Assembly (NCBI GenBank): GCA_016719635.1 | Contig: JADJYT010000001.1 | Span: 558,001-622,000, forward strand | Source of the DNA: Sphingobacteriales bacterium | Lineage (GTDB): Bacteria > Bacteroidota > Bacteroidia > Chitinophagales > JADIYW01 | Direction: 5' to 3' | Length of the DNA: 64,000 bases | Part shown: one piece after another, positions 27,194 through 34,725 of the stretch | Layout: every line of letters begins with the position of its first letter | Position numbering within the stretch: the first letter of the stretch is position 1 | Notes under the pieces: model-generated | The model's input: the letters and a program-made list of their open reading frames with translations, nothing else | What the model was told of the DNA's origin: nothing | The model's database searches: none | Translations under genes and position numbers: made by a program

Positions 27194-27208
27194 AATTTTT
27201 ATCTTTTA

Positions 27209-27273
27209 CAAAAGTATTATTTTCATTTATTTTATGTACTGACTGCAATCAAATTTAATTATGACTTTTATCA
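27209..27273 (-). promoter_or_regulatory. ccoS promoter with two FNR-like boxes 22 bp apart
   Basis: On the minus strand the distal box TGATAAAAGTCA (27262-27273) and the proximal box TGATTGCAGTCA (27240-27251) have centres 22 bp apart. The -7 element TACTTTTG (27209-27216) fits TAnnTTTG. If its first T is at -12 the start is near 27204, so the proximal box centres at -41.5, the class II activator position. The distal box runs into the stop codon of ccoI. Confidence 0.68.
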
Positions 27274-29685
27274 TGTTTTACTTAATCCGTATTTATATGC
27301 ATACCATTCACTCAAACCAAAGGTAATCAGAATAATGCTGATCGAACTGCATGGCATCAAAATAGCCGCTATCAGCGGGGATAAACTTCCCTGTACGGCG
27401 AAATACATTCCAACTACGTTATAAACAATTGATAAAATGAAACTTATAACAATAATCCTTTTACCCGCTTCTGCAAAACGGAGAAATTTATCCACATTGG
27501 AAAACTGAGAAGCATCCAGTATTCCGTCGCATGCCGGCGTAAAATTATTGGCATTTTCCGTAATGGCAATTCCCACATCACTTTGCTTTAATGCTCCGGC
27601 ATCGTTTAATCCATCTCCGATCATCAGTACTCTTTTATGCTGAATGTTCTGCAGGTGTTGGATATAGGCTAGTTTCTCCTCCGGCTTTTGATTGAATAAC
27701 AATTCAGCGTCTTTATCTAAAACAGACTCCAGAAAGTGCTGCTCCGCATTATTATCGCCTGATAAAACGGATAAGGAAAATTTAGCGTGTAACTGACGCA
27801 GCAGTTGTTTAAATCCAAAACGATAAGCATTCTTTATTGCAAAAGTACCGAATATCTCATCATCTGCTTTTACAAAAACGGATGTATTCAGGGCATTTTT
27901 CATCTTATCTCCATAAACAAACTCATAAGAGCCTATTTTATAATATCTATCATCTATCCAACCTTCTATACCTTTACCTTCAATGGTTCTGAAATTCTCG
28001 GTCTCCTGAACGGAATTAATATTCAGGTATTCCAGAATAGCTTTGCTTAATGGGTGAGATGACTGCGCCAGCAAAGCTGCCAGGTTTTTCTTTTCTGAAC
28101 CGGTCAGTACTTTTCCGCTGTAAGTGACAGCAATACTCTTTTGCTTTGTAAGCGTCCCTGTCTTATCAAAAACGATATGATTAACGCCTGCCAAAGTTTC
28201 AATCACATCCGGATTGCGCAGATACAATCTATTTTTTGTCAGAACACGGAGTATATTGCCATTGGTAAATGTTGCGGACAACAGCAACGCACACGGGCAG
28301 GCAACAATCAATACAGTCGTTAATGTATTCCACATTAACGTATACTCCTGATGCAAAAACCAGTAAGCGGCTGCCACTACGGCAATAAGCAGGACGATAA
28401 ACGTAAAATATTTACTTAATATATGGATGAATGAGCTTGGTGTATTTTCTTCCTCCTTTTTAAAGACATCTTTATTCCAAAGATTGGTCAAATAGCTTTG
28501 TGAAACTTCTTTCACAACAACCAGTTCCAATGCAGCACCCAGCTGCTTTCCCCCCGCATAAATAATTTCACCGGGTTCTTTCAGCACCGGCAAACTCTCA
28601 CCGCTGACAAAACTGTAATCGATCTCCGCTTTTCCTTTGGAAAGAATACAATCTACCGGTATCAGTTCATTGTTATAGACCTGAATGATGTCTCCTTCAT
28701 TTATATTACTGATGGGCGTTGGAACTGCCTTGCCATCTTTTATTAGGTTGACGGCAATCGGAAAGAATGATTTATAATCCCTGTCGAATGAAATGGACTG
28801 ATACGTTTTATCCTGGAGTATTCTTCCTAACAGCATAAAAAATACAATACCGCTCATGCTGTCGAGGTATCCGGAACCGGTGCCGGAAAAAATCTCATAT
28901 ATGCTTCGGCAAAACGTTATCAGGATAGCCAATGCTATCGGCGCATCAATATTCAGGAATTTATTCTTCAATCCTTTCCAGGCCAACTCAAAAAATTCGG
29001 AGGCGGCATAAAAAAAAACCGGCAGCGACAATACAACTATTACGTATTTCAGTATGGTGGAGATATTTTCTTCCATATATCCGTCCATGGAGAAATATTC
29101 CGGAAAGCTCATCATCATGATATTGGCAAAGCAGAATCCGGCAATACCCAGTTTATACAACCTGGAGCGATCCACAGAACGGACAGCGCCGGTATTAAAC
29201 TCCTGCAAGCTGATATGCGGCTCGTAGCCAATGGAAGCGAGTGTTTCCACCACCTTACGCAGTGTGGTCTCTGCATTGTCAAATACTAAAAAGACTTCCT
29301 TCCGGACGAAATTGACTTTAGAGGTAATAACACCCGGATTAATTCTGTGAATGTTTTCCAGCAACCACAAACAGGAGCTGCAATGCATCTGCGGCAGGTA
29401 AAAGGTAATATGCGTTTGATTGCCGTCTGTAAACTGTATCAGTTTCTGCACGATAGAGGCATCGTCTAAAAAGGCAAACTTATTCTCCCTTATCCTGATT
29501 CTTTGTGTAACGCCCGGATTCTGGTTTAAATCATAGTATGTACATAAATTATTTTCATTCAATAATTCATAAACCAGTTTACAGCCTTCGCAGCAGAAAT
29601 ATTTATCCCGGATATGGATATTTGTCGTTGAATTAGCTTCACCGCAATGAAAGCAAACCGTTTTATTTATTGTTTCATGGTTCAT
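27271..29685 (-). CDS. ccoI: Copper-exporting P1B-type ATPase of the cbb3 cluster (CcoI)
   Basis: The 804-residue protein begins with the ATPase metal-binding domain CFHCGEA...YFCCEGCKLVYELL (residues 11-42) followed by a heavy-metal domain with MHCSSCLWLLE. The P-type core shows VACPCALLLS (CPC metal site near residue 462), DKTGTLT near 507 and GDGLNDAGAL. This domain order fits CcoI/CopA2, which exports Cu(I) across the inner membrane to the cbb3 oxidase assembly. Its start overlaps the stop of the hemerythrin-like gene by 4 bases (ATGA), so the two are translationally coupled. It lies directly upstream of ccoS. Confidence 0.93.
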   Translation of the reverse strand: MNHETINKTVCFHCGEANSTTNIHIRDKYFCCEGCKLVYELLNENNLCTYYDLNQNPGVTQRIRIRENKFAFLDDASIVQKLIQFTDGNQTHITFYLPQMHCSSCLWLLENIHRINPGVITSKVNFVRKEVFLVFDNAETTLRKVVETLASIGYEPHISLQEFNTGAVRSVDRSRLYKLGIAGFCFANIMMMSFPEYFSMDGYMEENISTILKYVIVVLSLPVFFYAASEFFELAWKGLKNKFLNIDAPIALAILITFCRSIYEIFSGTGSGYLDSMSGIVFFMLLGRILQDKTYQSISFDRDYKSFFPIAVNLIKDGKAVPTPISNINEGDIIQVYNNELIPVDCILSKGKAEIDYSFVSGESLPVLKEPGEIIYAGGKQLGAALELVVVKEVSQSYLTNLWNKDVFKKEEENTPSSFIHILSKYFTFIVLLIAVVAAAYWFLHQEYTLMWNTLTTVLIVACPCALLLSATFTNGNILRVLTKNRLYLRNPDVIETLAGVNHIVFDKTGTLTKQKSIAVTYSGKVLTGSEKKNLAALLAQSSHPLSKAILEYLNINSVQETENFRTIEGKGIEGWIDDRYYKIGSYEFVYGDKMKNALNTSVFVKADDEIFGTFAIKNAYRFGFKQLLRQLHAKFSLSVLSGDNNAEQHFLESVLDKDAELLFNQKPEEKLAYIQHLQNIQHKRVLMIGDGLNDAGALKQSDVGIAITENANNFTPACDGILDASQFSNVDKFLRFAEAGKRIIVISFILSIVYNVVGMYFAVQGSLSPLIAAILMPCSSISIILITFGLSEWYAYKYGLSKT

Positions 29686-30179
29686 TCAGGAGCAGGAGCT
29701 GTACGATTCTCAATTTTAGTCCACAAAAAATTCTCCTTAATGTACAAAATATGCTGGATATTCTGTTCAATTGCATACAATTCATTGCAGCAAATTTTAA
29801 ATTGGTTCGACCAGTTGGGCTGCTGGACATAGTTGTTCATCAAACCACGCAACTTCTGCAAAATAGCCATCACCCGCTGATGGATGGAATTAATAGGGGC
29901 CAGTGAAATCTGACTAACAGGGTGTTTTTTTACATGCGGAAACAACAAAATATGATCCTTGACAAACAGTTGCTTTACCTCCTCCTGTAATTTATGAAAC
30001 AGTGTATTTGTTAAATCTGTTGTTTCGGAGTGCTCTTCTGAAGACAGGAATTCAAGGTAATTTTGTGTAGTTTCCAAATCTGCCAAAATCTGGGGATAAT
30101 GTCTCTCTTCCAGATAATTGCATAATTCCTCCGCACTGAAGTCATTGTAATTTATAATATGCAAATTATGCATTGCCAA
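29682..30179 (-). CDS. Hemerythrin-like protein (RIC/YtfE C-terminal type)
   Basis: This 165-residue helical protein contains histidines and acidic residues placed as in a hemerythrin four-helix bundle: H27, H62 with E66 (HKLQE), H76 in KDHILLFPHVKKH, H100, and H143 followed by E149 in QHILYIKENFLW. The spacing (35, 4, 34, 43 residues) resembles the C-terminal diiron domain of the iron-centre repair protein RIC (ScdA/YtfE), without its N-terminal domain. It probably senses or scavenges oxygen or nitric oxide, or repairs iron clusters, in the cytoplasm. It is coupled to ccoI by a 4-base overlap and preceded by two FNR-like boxes. Confidence 0.7.
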   Translation of the reverse strand: MAMHNLHIINYNDFSAEELCNYLEERHYPQILADLETTQNYLEFLSSEEHSETTDLTNTLFHKLQEEVKQLFVKDHILLFPHVKKHPVSQISLAPINSIHQRVMAILQKLRGLMNNYVQQPNWSNQFKICCNELYAIEQNIQHILYIKENFLWTKIENRTAPAPE

Positions 30180-30188
30180 AATTTGACA

Positions 30189-30253
30189 TAAAGCTAATGC
30201 CTATTCTGAAGAATAAGTATGACTGCAATCAATTTAAAAGATGATTTTTATCA
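30189..30253 (-). promoter_or_regulatory. Promoter of the hemerythrin-ccoI operon with two FNR-like boxes 22 bp apart
   Basis: On the minus strand the distal box TGATAAAAATCA (30242-30253, a perfect palindrome) and proximal box TGATTGCAGTCA (30220-30231) have centres 22 bp apart, as at ccoS. A TAGCTTTA (30189-30196), one base from TAnnTTTG, lies at the same distance from the proximal box as at ccoS, giving a centre near -41.5. The predicted start is about 5 bases before the ATG at 30179. Confidence 0.65.
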
Positions 30254-30264
30254 GGTTTTTAGAA

Positions 30265-30972
30265 TTAATCGTACAAATTCGCTGTTTTAACAAGCTTATC
30301 TGAATCCAGTATCTTAATCTTTTTACCGGTCAATTCAATAATGTGGTCCTTATTGAATTCCGAAAGCAGACGAATGGCAGTTTCTGTTGCAGTACCTACC
30401 AGATTGGCTATTTCTTCCCGTGTCAGCAGGATATTAATTTGATTTTCCTTATCTATTCCATAGGTTTCTTTTAAGAATAAGATGGTTTCTGCTACACGTT
30501 CCCTCACCGGTTTTTGGGCCAAGTGGGTTATTTTTTCTTCTGCATTCTTCAGCTCGTTGGACAGCAATTTCATCATTTCAAATGAAAGACCGGCATCTTT
30601 CTGCAAAATGACCAAAAATATCTCTCTGGGAATGAAACAGACATTGCAGTTTTCAATGGCGGTTGCCGTAGCACTGTACCTGTCACCGGATAAAAGCGCC
30701 TTATAGCCAATGATATCTCCCGGTTTGGCCATTCTTATAATCTGTTCCTTACCCTCACTTCCCATCATCGCCAATTTGATTTTTCCGGCATTGATACAAT
30801 AAACCCCGGATGCATAGGAACCTTCCCTGAAGATACTCTCCCCTTTTTTAAAGGTGGAACATATCTTCAGCGCCTCAATCTCCTCCATTCTGTCATGTTC
30901 TGTTTTGCAAAAAACAGAATTAAAACGGTTGGAACAATGTTTGCAATCAACGTGTTCGAAAATTAGTTTCAT
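30265..30972 (-). CDS. Crp/Fnr-family regulator with candidate [4Fe-4S] cysteines
   Basis: From the ATG ending at 30972 the protein has 235 residues. A TTG at 30990 would add six residues, but ATG is preferred. The N-terminus holds DCKHCSNRFNSVFC (C-x2-C-x8-C) and the cNMP-binding-like domain has ENCNVCF near residue 110, matching the cysteine layout of oxygen-sensing FNR proteins, which need four. The C-terminal winged helix reads LTREEIANLVGTATETAIRLL, with E and R where FNR contacts TTGAT. It probably senses oxygen through a labile cluster and activates the adjacent cco genes, whose promoters carry FNR-like boxes. The box pair of the next operon starts 12 bases after its stop. Confidence 0.85.
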   Translation of the reverse strand: MKLIFEHVDCKHCSNRFNSVFCKTEHDRMEEIEALKICSTFKKGESIFREGSYASGVYCINAGKIKLAMMGSEGKEQIIRMAKPGDIIGYKALLSGDRYSATATAIENCNVCFIPREIFLVILQKDAGLSFEMMKLLSNELKNAEEKITHLAQKPVRERVAETILFLKETYGIDKENQINILLTREEIANLVGTATETAIRLLSEFNKDHIIELTGKKIKILDSDKLVKTANLYD

Positions 30973-31059
30973 AAGCCGATTTGAAATCAAATATTAGCAA
31001 TTTTCAGTAAATATAAAACTAAAAGACAATGTATTTGTCTACAATCCGCAATAAATTGA

Positions 31060-31968
31060 CTAATGCCAGTTTCGGGGTTGGAAAAAATCCAGCGTTTTAT
31101 ATTCTTCACTGTCTATGTCCGGTACAAAATTATACTTCCACCCGGCATGTGGCGGCAGGCTCATCAATATGGATTCTATACGTCCGTTTGTTCTTAATCC
31201 GAAATGGGTGCCCCTGTCGTACACCAGATTAAACTCGGCATACCTGCCCCTGCGGATATATTGCCATTCTTTATTTTTTTCGGAAAACGAACGAAGTTTA
31301 TTGAGTTCCACGATCTCTGAATAGATAGGCAAAAAGCTGTTTCCGACCGCCTGTAGGAAGGTAAACAGTTTTCGTTTTTCACCTGGATTTTCAGGTCTCA
31401 AATGGTCAAAGAAGATACCTCCTACACCGCGCATCTCCTGACGGTGCTTTATGGTAAAATAGTCATCGCACCATTTTTTATACTCCGGATAATAAGATGC
31501 ATCAAACGCATCACAGACGTTTTTCAACAAGGTATGCAGATGCAGCGTATCTTCCACATTCGGATATGCCGGCGATAAATCAATTCCACCGCCAAACCAT
31601 TCATCTGTAACTTCGCCTCCTTCTTTGTCTGTCATCCTGAAATAACGGACATTCATATGAATAATGGGTACAAAGGGATTCTGCGGATGAATGACGACAG
31701 ATACACCTGTAGCGTGAAAATAATCCGCATGGCGCGATTCACTTTTAAGGACATCCGGAAGTTTTCCATGAACATGTGAAAAATTCACCCCCCCTTTTTC
31801 AAAAACCGTTCCATTTTGAATCACTCTTGAGTCCCCGCCGCCGCCTTCCGCCCGTTGCCAGATATCTGACTGAAAAACAGCCGAACCATCTGATTTTTCG
31901 AGGTTTGTACAAATGGTATTTTGCAATTCAATTAAATACGTTTTTATGACATGCAGACTGATTTCCAT
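31060..31968 (-). CDS. hemF: Oxygen-dependent coproporphyrinogen III oxidase
   Basis: Starting at the ATG ending at 31968 (MEISLHV; a TTG at 31986 is an alternative) the protein has 302 residues, the normal HemF length. Family motifs are present: AEGGGGDSRV, KGGVNFSHVHG, VIHPQNPFVPIIHMNVRYF, GGGIDLSPAY and GVGGIFFDH. It oxidatively decarboxylates coproporphyrinogen III to protoporphyrinogen IX in the cytoplasm, supplying heme for, among others, the cbb3 oxidase next door. It lies just upstream of the fnr gene on the same strand, with 87 bases between, so co-transcription is possible. Confidence 0.93.
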   Translation of the reverse strand: MEISLHVIKTYLIELQNTICTNLEKSDGSAVFQSDIWQRAEGGGGDSRVIQNGTVFEKGGVNFSHVHGKLPDVLKSESRHADYFHATGVSVVIHPQNPFVPIIHMNVRYFRMTDKEGGEVTDEWFGGGIDLSPAYPNVEDTLHLHTLLKNVCDAFDASYYPEYKKWCDDYFTIKHRQEMRGVGGIFFDHLRPENPGEKRKLFTFLQAVGNSFLPIYSEIVELNKLRSFSEKNKEWQYIRRGRYAEFNLVYDRGTHFGLRTNGRIESILMSLPPHAGWKYNFVPDIDSEEYKTLDFFQPRNWH

Positions 31969-32464
31969 TAAATTGTATTTATGCAAACATTAATTAAAAG
32001 AAGTCAATACAGTAAATATACTATTTTATCACTTTTTACGGCATTCTATTCTCAAATAATCACTGCACCGACCACATCACAACCTGTATATCAGATGCAA
32101 ATTTTCCCATGGTCAGTCAACATTGGTCTTTACTAAAAAATACCTGTAAGGAATTATTTGTCACTATATTCATTCGATGCAGGATTTATAAAATCACAAA
32201 AAATCTGATAAAGCTCCGAAATTCAGCTCAGAAACGCAGTTTTACCAATAAATAGGTACAGTTCGACGGATTTCATTTTAAAATTTCACGGTATTTATGT
32301 ATTGCGAAATTGTAAAATCTGATGCAAATTTATGTTATTGAAAAACCATTAAAACAAATTGCCATGAAAAACAAATTCACCCGCTTAAAGCAACCCTGAT
32401 AGCCAGACTCTTCTATCAGGAACATAATTCCTTTTTCATTCATTTTTCTTTAAAACCATGAACT
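31969..32464. other. 496-base gap between hemF and a small exported protein gene
   Basis: This AT-rich gap holds no supported gene. A GTGATAAAA half-site (32020-32031 region) sits 50 bases upstream of hemF but has no matching second half. Near its 3' end is an 11-codon open frame at 32364-32399 (MKNKFTRLKQP). Its stop codon lies in the 5' arm of an 8-bp hairpin (CCTGATAG at 32395-32402, CTATCAGG at 32413-32420), 45 bases upstream of the next gene. Confidence 0.4.
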
Positions 32465-32884
32465 ATGAAAAAGGTACTGCTAATATCATTGTTTCTGGCA
32501 TTGGCCGGAAGCGGATATGCCAAGAAAGACAAAACAAATTGTGCTATTACCGGAACATGGAAATACTCCAACAGCAGCGCAATAAATGATTTCCAGCGAA
32601 TTTCAAATCTCAGAACAGCCAACTACACTTCCGAATACCTCGTATTCAATGACAGGAACGAGTTTAAACACGAATTTGTAGATGAAAACGGGTTGAACAC
32701 CAGAACGCTGAAAGGAAAATGGAAAATTTTCGGAACCAAAATAAAAATATCCTATACAGATATTGATTTTGAACTGCTGGTGGATTATTTTTTCATGGAC
32801 AATGACCTGGTGTTAGGAAAAAATCTAAACCACATCATCTTTACCAAAGACGCTTTCGTTGAAAACAACTTAGCGCTTAAATAG
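32465..32884 (+). CDS. Small exported protein, lipocalin-like
   Basis: This 139-residue protein has a signal peptide (VLLISLFLALAGSGYA) and a compact beta-rich mature part that opens with CAITGTWKYSN and continues with TLKGKWKIFGTKIKISY. The G-T-W opening and the alternating strands are like small lipocalin-like domains common in Bacteroidota, but no ligand is evident. It is probably periplasmic. The next gene follows after about 140 bases. Function unknown. Confidence 0.68.
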   Translation: MKKVLLISLFLALAGSGYAKKDKTNCAITGTWKYSNSSAINDFQRISNLRTANYTSEYLVFNDRNEFKHEFVDENGLNTRTLKGKWKIFGTKIKISYTDIDFELLVDYFFMDNDLVLGKNLNHIIFTKDAFVENNLALK

Positions 32885-33022
32885 CGTCTGACCGAGAATT
32901 GCCATTCATCTCATTCCTTATCTTGCCTCGCATAACAGCAGCCGATGCTATGCCTGAACTCAAACCGCCCGATGGTTAAAGAAACATTCTGCTATTCGTT
33001 TATTACCATAAAAAACAAACTC

Positions 33023-33334
33023 ATGAAAGACATAATCAAAAATTGCACCCTGTTCACCGTGAATGGGAGCAATGCAGCAGCAAACAAAATCACTCCGGGG
33101 TTGTCAGTTCTTTGCGGAAATAAAACAAATCATTCATACCTGACGGCAGTTATATTGGCAATCATTCTATTTTTATGTGTTTCCTGCGACAGAAATATCG
33201 CTTCCGGCTGCGGCACCTGGCCGATGGTGAGTTCCAAAAACGACAAGACGCATAACGGCATGTATAGAAGCGATGCCAGGCCTGTCTATTATAAAAACAA
33301 CAGACAATATACTTACTACAAAAAATATAATTAA
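33023..33334 (+). CDS. Hypothetical small lipoprotein
   Basis: I use the ATG at 33023 because a TTG- or ATG-type start upstream (32945) would add 26 residues without support. The 103-residue product has an unusually long stretch before its hydrophobic segment (AVILAIILFLCVSC, lipobox VSC near residue 54). The mature part is short and basic with GCGTWPMVSSKND, resembling tiny Bacteroidota lipoproteins. The start is uncertain; translation may begin nearer the signal segment, though I see no ATG there. A terminator follows at 33391. Confidence 0.5.
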   Translation: MKDIIKNCTLFTVNGSNAAANKITPGLSVLCGNKTNHSYLTAVILAIILFLCVSCDRNIASGCGTWPMVSSKNDKTHNGMYRSDARPVYYKNNRQYTYYKKYN

Positions 33335-33390
33335 AGGGCGGAGAAACACCTCCGCATTTCAGTAAGTTTTTTCATAAGATAGTTTGCCAT

Positions 33391-33424
33391 ATCCCACGAT
33401 GCAACAGTTGTGGGATTTTTCTTT
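33391..33424 (+). terminator. Intrinsic terminator
   Basis: A 7-bp stem (ATCCCAC at 33391-33397, GTGGGAT at 33410-33416) is followed by TTTTTCTTT. A second GC-rich hairpin at 33338-33355 (GCGGAG/CTCCGC), nearer the upstream gene, lacks an adjacent T-run. Confidence 0.65.
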
Positions 33425-33496
33425 AAAACGGCATAAGCCAAGCTGAAAAAGCACGCAGGTTGTAACAAGATATTAAAATACGGTAATGGAAACTGA

Positions 33497-33934
33497 TTAT
33501 CTTTCCCTGGTCCAAACATCTGTTTTACGGAGGAACTTTAAACTGCAGATATAACCTGTTATGGAGAGCGTACCGTCCTGGTTGAGTTTAAATTTACCGC
33601 AAAACTCTCTGCCCTTAACATAGGCTATGCCATTCTCAAAATAATTGGTCACCGGATTATAAACAGCATCCCACAAAACCCTCAAACCAACCATCGGCTT
33701 ATTTCTAAGTTCAGGATCTGGATTTTTATGATCTACCAGCGGTTTCCCGTTTTCATCTTTGCTTTTACGAAGCCATATAATCTTACCCTCTACGGAATTG
33801 CCGTTTTTATACAACTGCACCTTACAGTCCTTAGCACTGGAACACCATACACCACATACATCCGGCATAGATTGTCCGAATGTTTCAACTGTAAACAGCA
33901 CCGAAATAAACAAAAGCAAGGTTTTCAATATCAT
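33497..33934 (-). CDS. DUF2147 family exported protein
   Basis: The start is the ATG ending at 33934 (MILKTLLLF); the longer form from 33943 begins with TTG. The 145-residue product has a signal peptide (LLLFISVLFTVETFGQ) and matches the DUF2147 fold: an opening CGVWCS, VEGKIIWLRK, a conserved LVDHKNPDPELRNKPMVGL (about residue 67-86) and a final strand with VWTR. The family is exported and widely conserved with no known function. It faces the small lipoprotein gene and precedes miaE by 79 bases on the other side. Confidence 0.85.
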   Translation of the reverse strand: MILKTLLLFISVLFTVETFGQSMPDVCGVWCSSAKDCKVQLYKNGNSVEGKIIWLRKSKDENGKPLVDHKNPDPELRNKPMVGLRVLWDAVYNPVTNYFENGIAYVKGREFCGKFKLNQDGTLSITGYICSLKFLRKTDVWTRER

Positions 33935-34012
33935 ACTTATCAATTGAGCGCTAAAATATGGTTATTCATTAATTCAATGGCATAATTTATTGTTAAAAAT
34001 AAAATCCAGTTA

Positions 34013-34594
34013 TCAATGCATTCTGTCACCTCTCAGTTCAAGCAGCTTCAGCACTTTAGTTTCATAATCCAGCCATTCGTTCCAACGCTTCCGTACGGTC
34101 AATTTATCAAAATAATATTCTGCCAGATCCAGAAAGAGGCGATAATGGGTGGCCTCTGCCATCATGAGTTTGTGATAAAACTGCTTCAAATCATCATCAC
34201 TGATTCCTAATGACAGCAACCGGAATCGCTCGCAACTCCTAGCTTCTATTAAAGCGGCCATTAATAAATTATCCAGGAACCGTATTTCTTTGGTATTTCC
34301 TTTCGTGAAAAATTTATTGAGTTCCAATACATATTCATCTTTGCGCTGTGCGCCCAGACTGAGTCCCCTTTTTTTCAATTCATCCAGCACCATTTTAAAG
34401 TGCGACCACTCTTCACTGACAACCGGTATCAATTTCTGCACCAGAAATTCTCTTTCCGGATGCTGTTGAATCAATGCTATACAGGTAGACGTAGCTTTCT
34501 GCTCACAATAAGCATGGTCAGTCAAAATATCTTCAACAGCCATTTCCGCTAAATTCACCCAACGGGGATCCGTTTCTAATTTCAAACCCAACAT
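34013..34594 (-). CDS. miaE: tRNA-(ms2io6A37)-hydroxylase
   Basis: This 193-residue ferritin-like helical protein is MiaE, a nonheme diiron monooxygenase that hydroxylates the isopentenyl group of ms2i6A at position 37 of tRNA. Diiron carboxylates and histidines appear in order: AVEDILTDHAYCEQKA, SEEWSHFKMVL, EARSCERFRLL and EATHYRLFLD. It begins with MLGLKLETDPRW, as other family members do. Because it needs oxygen, its activity reports on oxygen status, which fits its location near the microaerobic genes, though no FNR-like box is seen in front of it. Confidence 0.92.
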   Translation of the reverse strand: MLGLKLETDPRWVNLAEMAVEDILTDHAYCEQKATSTCIALIQQHPEREFLVQKLIPVVSEEWSHFKMVLDELKKRGLSLGAQRKDEYVLELNKFFTKGNTKEIRFLDNLLMAALIEARSCERFRLLSLGISDDDLKQFYHKLMMAEATHYRLFLDLAEYYFDKLTVRKRWNEWLDYETKVLKLLELRGDRMH

Positions 34595-34659
34595 AATTGC
34601 AAAAATAACGATTTTTCGATCATTACAAATACATTATTTAACTATATTTAACTTCTCTA

Positions 34660-34690
34660 TTGACAAATCGAAACACTTGTATTATATTTG
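34660..34690 (+). promoter_or_regulatory. Bacteroidota sigma-A promoter
   Basis: TTG at 34660-34662 and TATATTTG at 34683-34690 (TAnnTTTG) are separated by 20 bases, matching the -33/-7 form of the phylum. The predicted start near 34695 precedes the ATG at 34726 by 31 bases, which rules against the longer open frame starting at 34660. Confidence 0.65.
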
Positions 34691-34725
34691 CATTACCCTT
34701 TTTTAGAAACATAAAGAAACATAAC

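Noticed and set aside
30977..30990. ATTTGATTTCAAAT palindrome just upstream of the fnr start
   Set aside because: Its arms are two bases apart instead of four, so it is not an FNR box of the kind found elsewhere; possible autoregulation is only a guess.
32020..32031. A GTGATAAAA half-site upstream of hemF as a fourth FNR box
   Set aside because: Only one half matches (the other is TAGT), there is no second box at 22 bp, and no matching -7 element, so I do not include hemF in the predicted regulon.
33331..33519. 62-residue minus-strand open frame after the small lipoprotein gene
   Set aside because: It overlaps two hairpins including a terminator and the end of the DUF2147 gene and has no motif.
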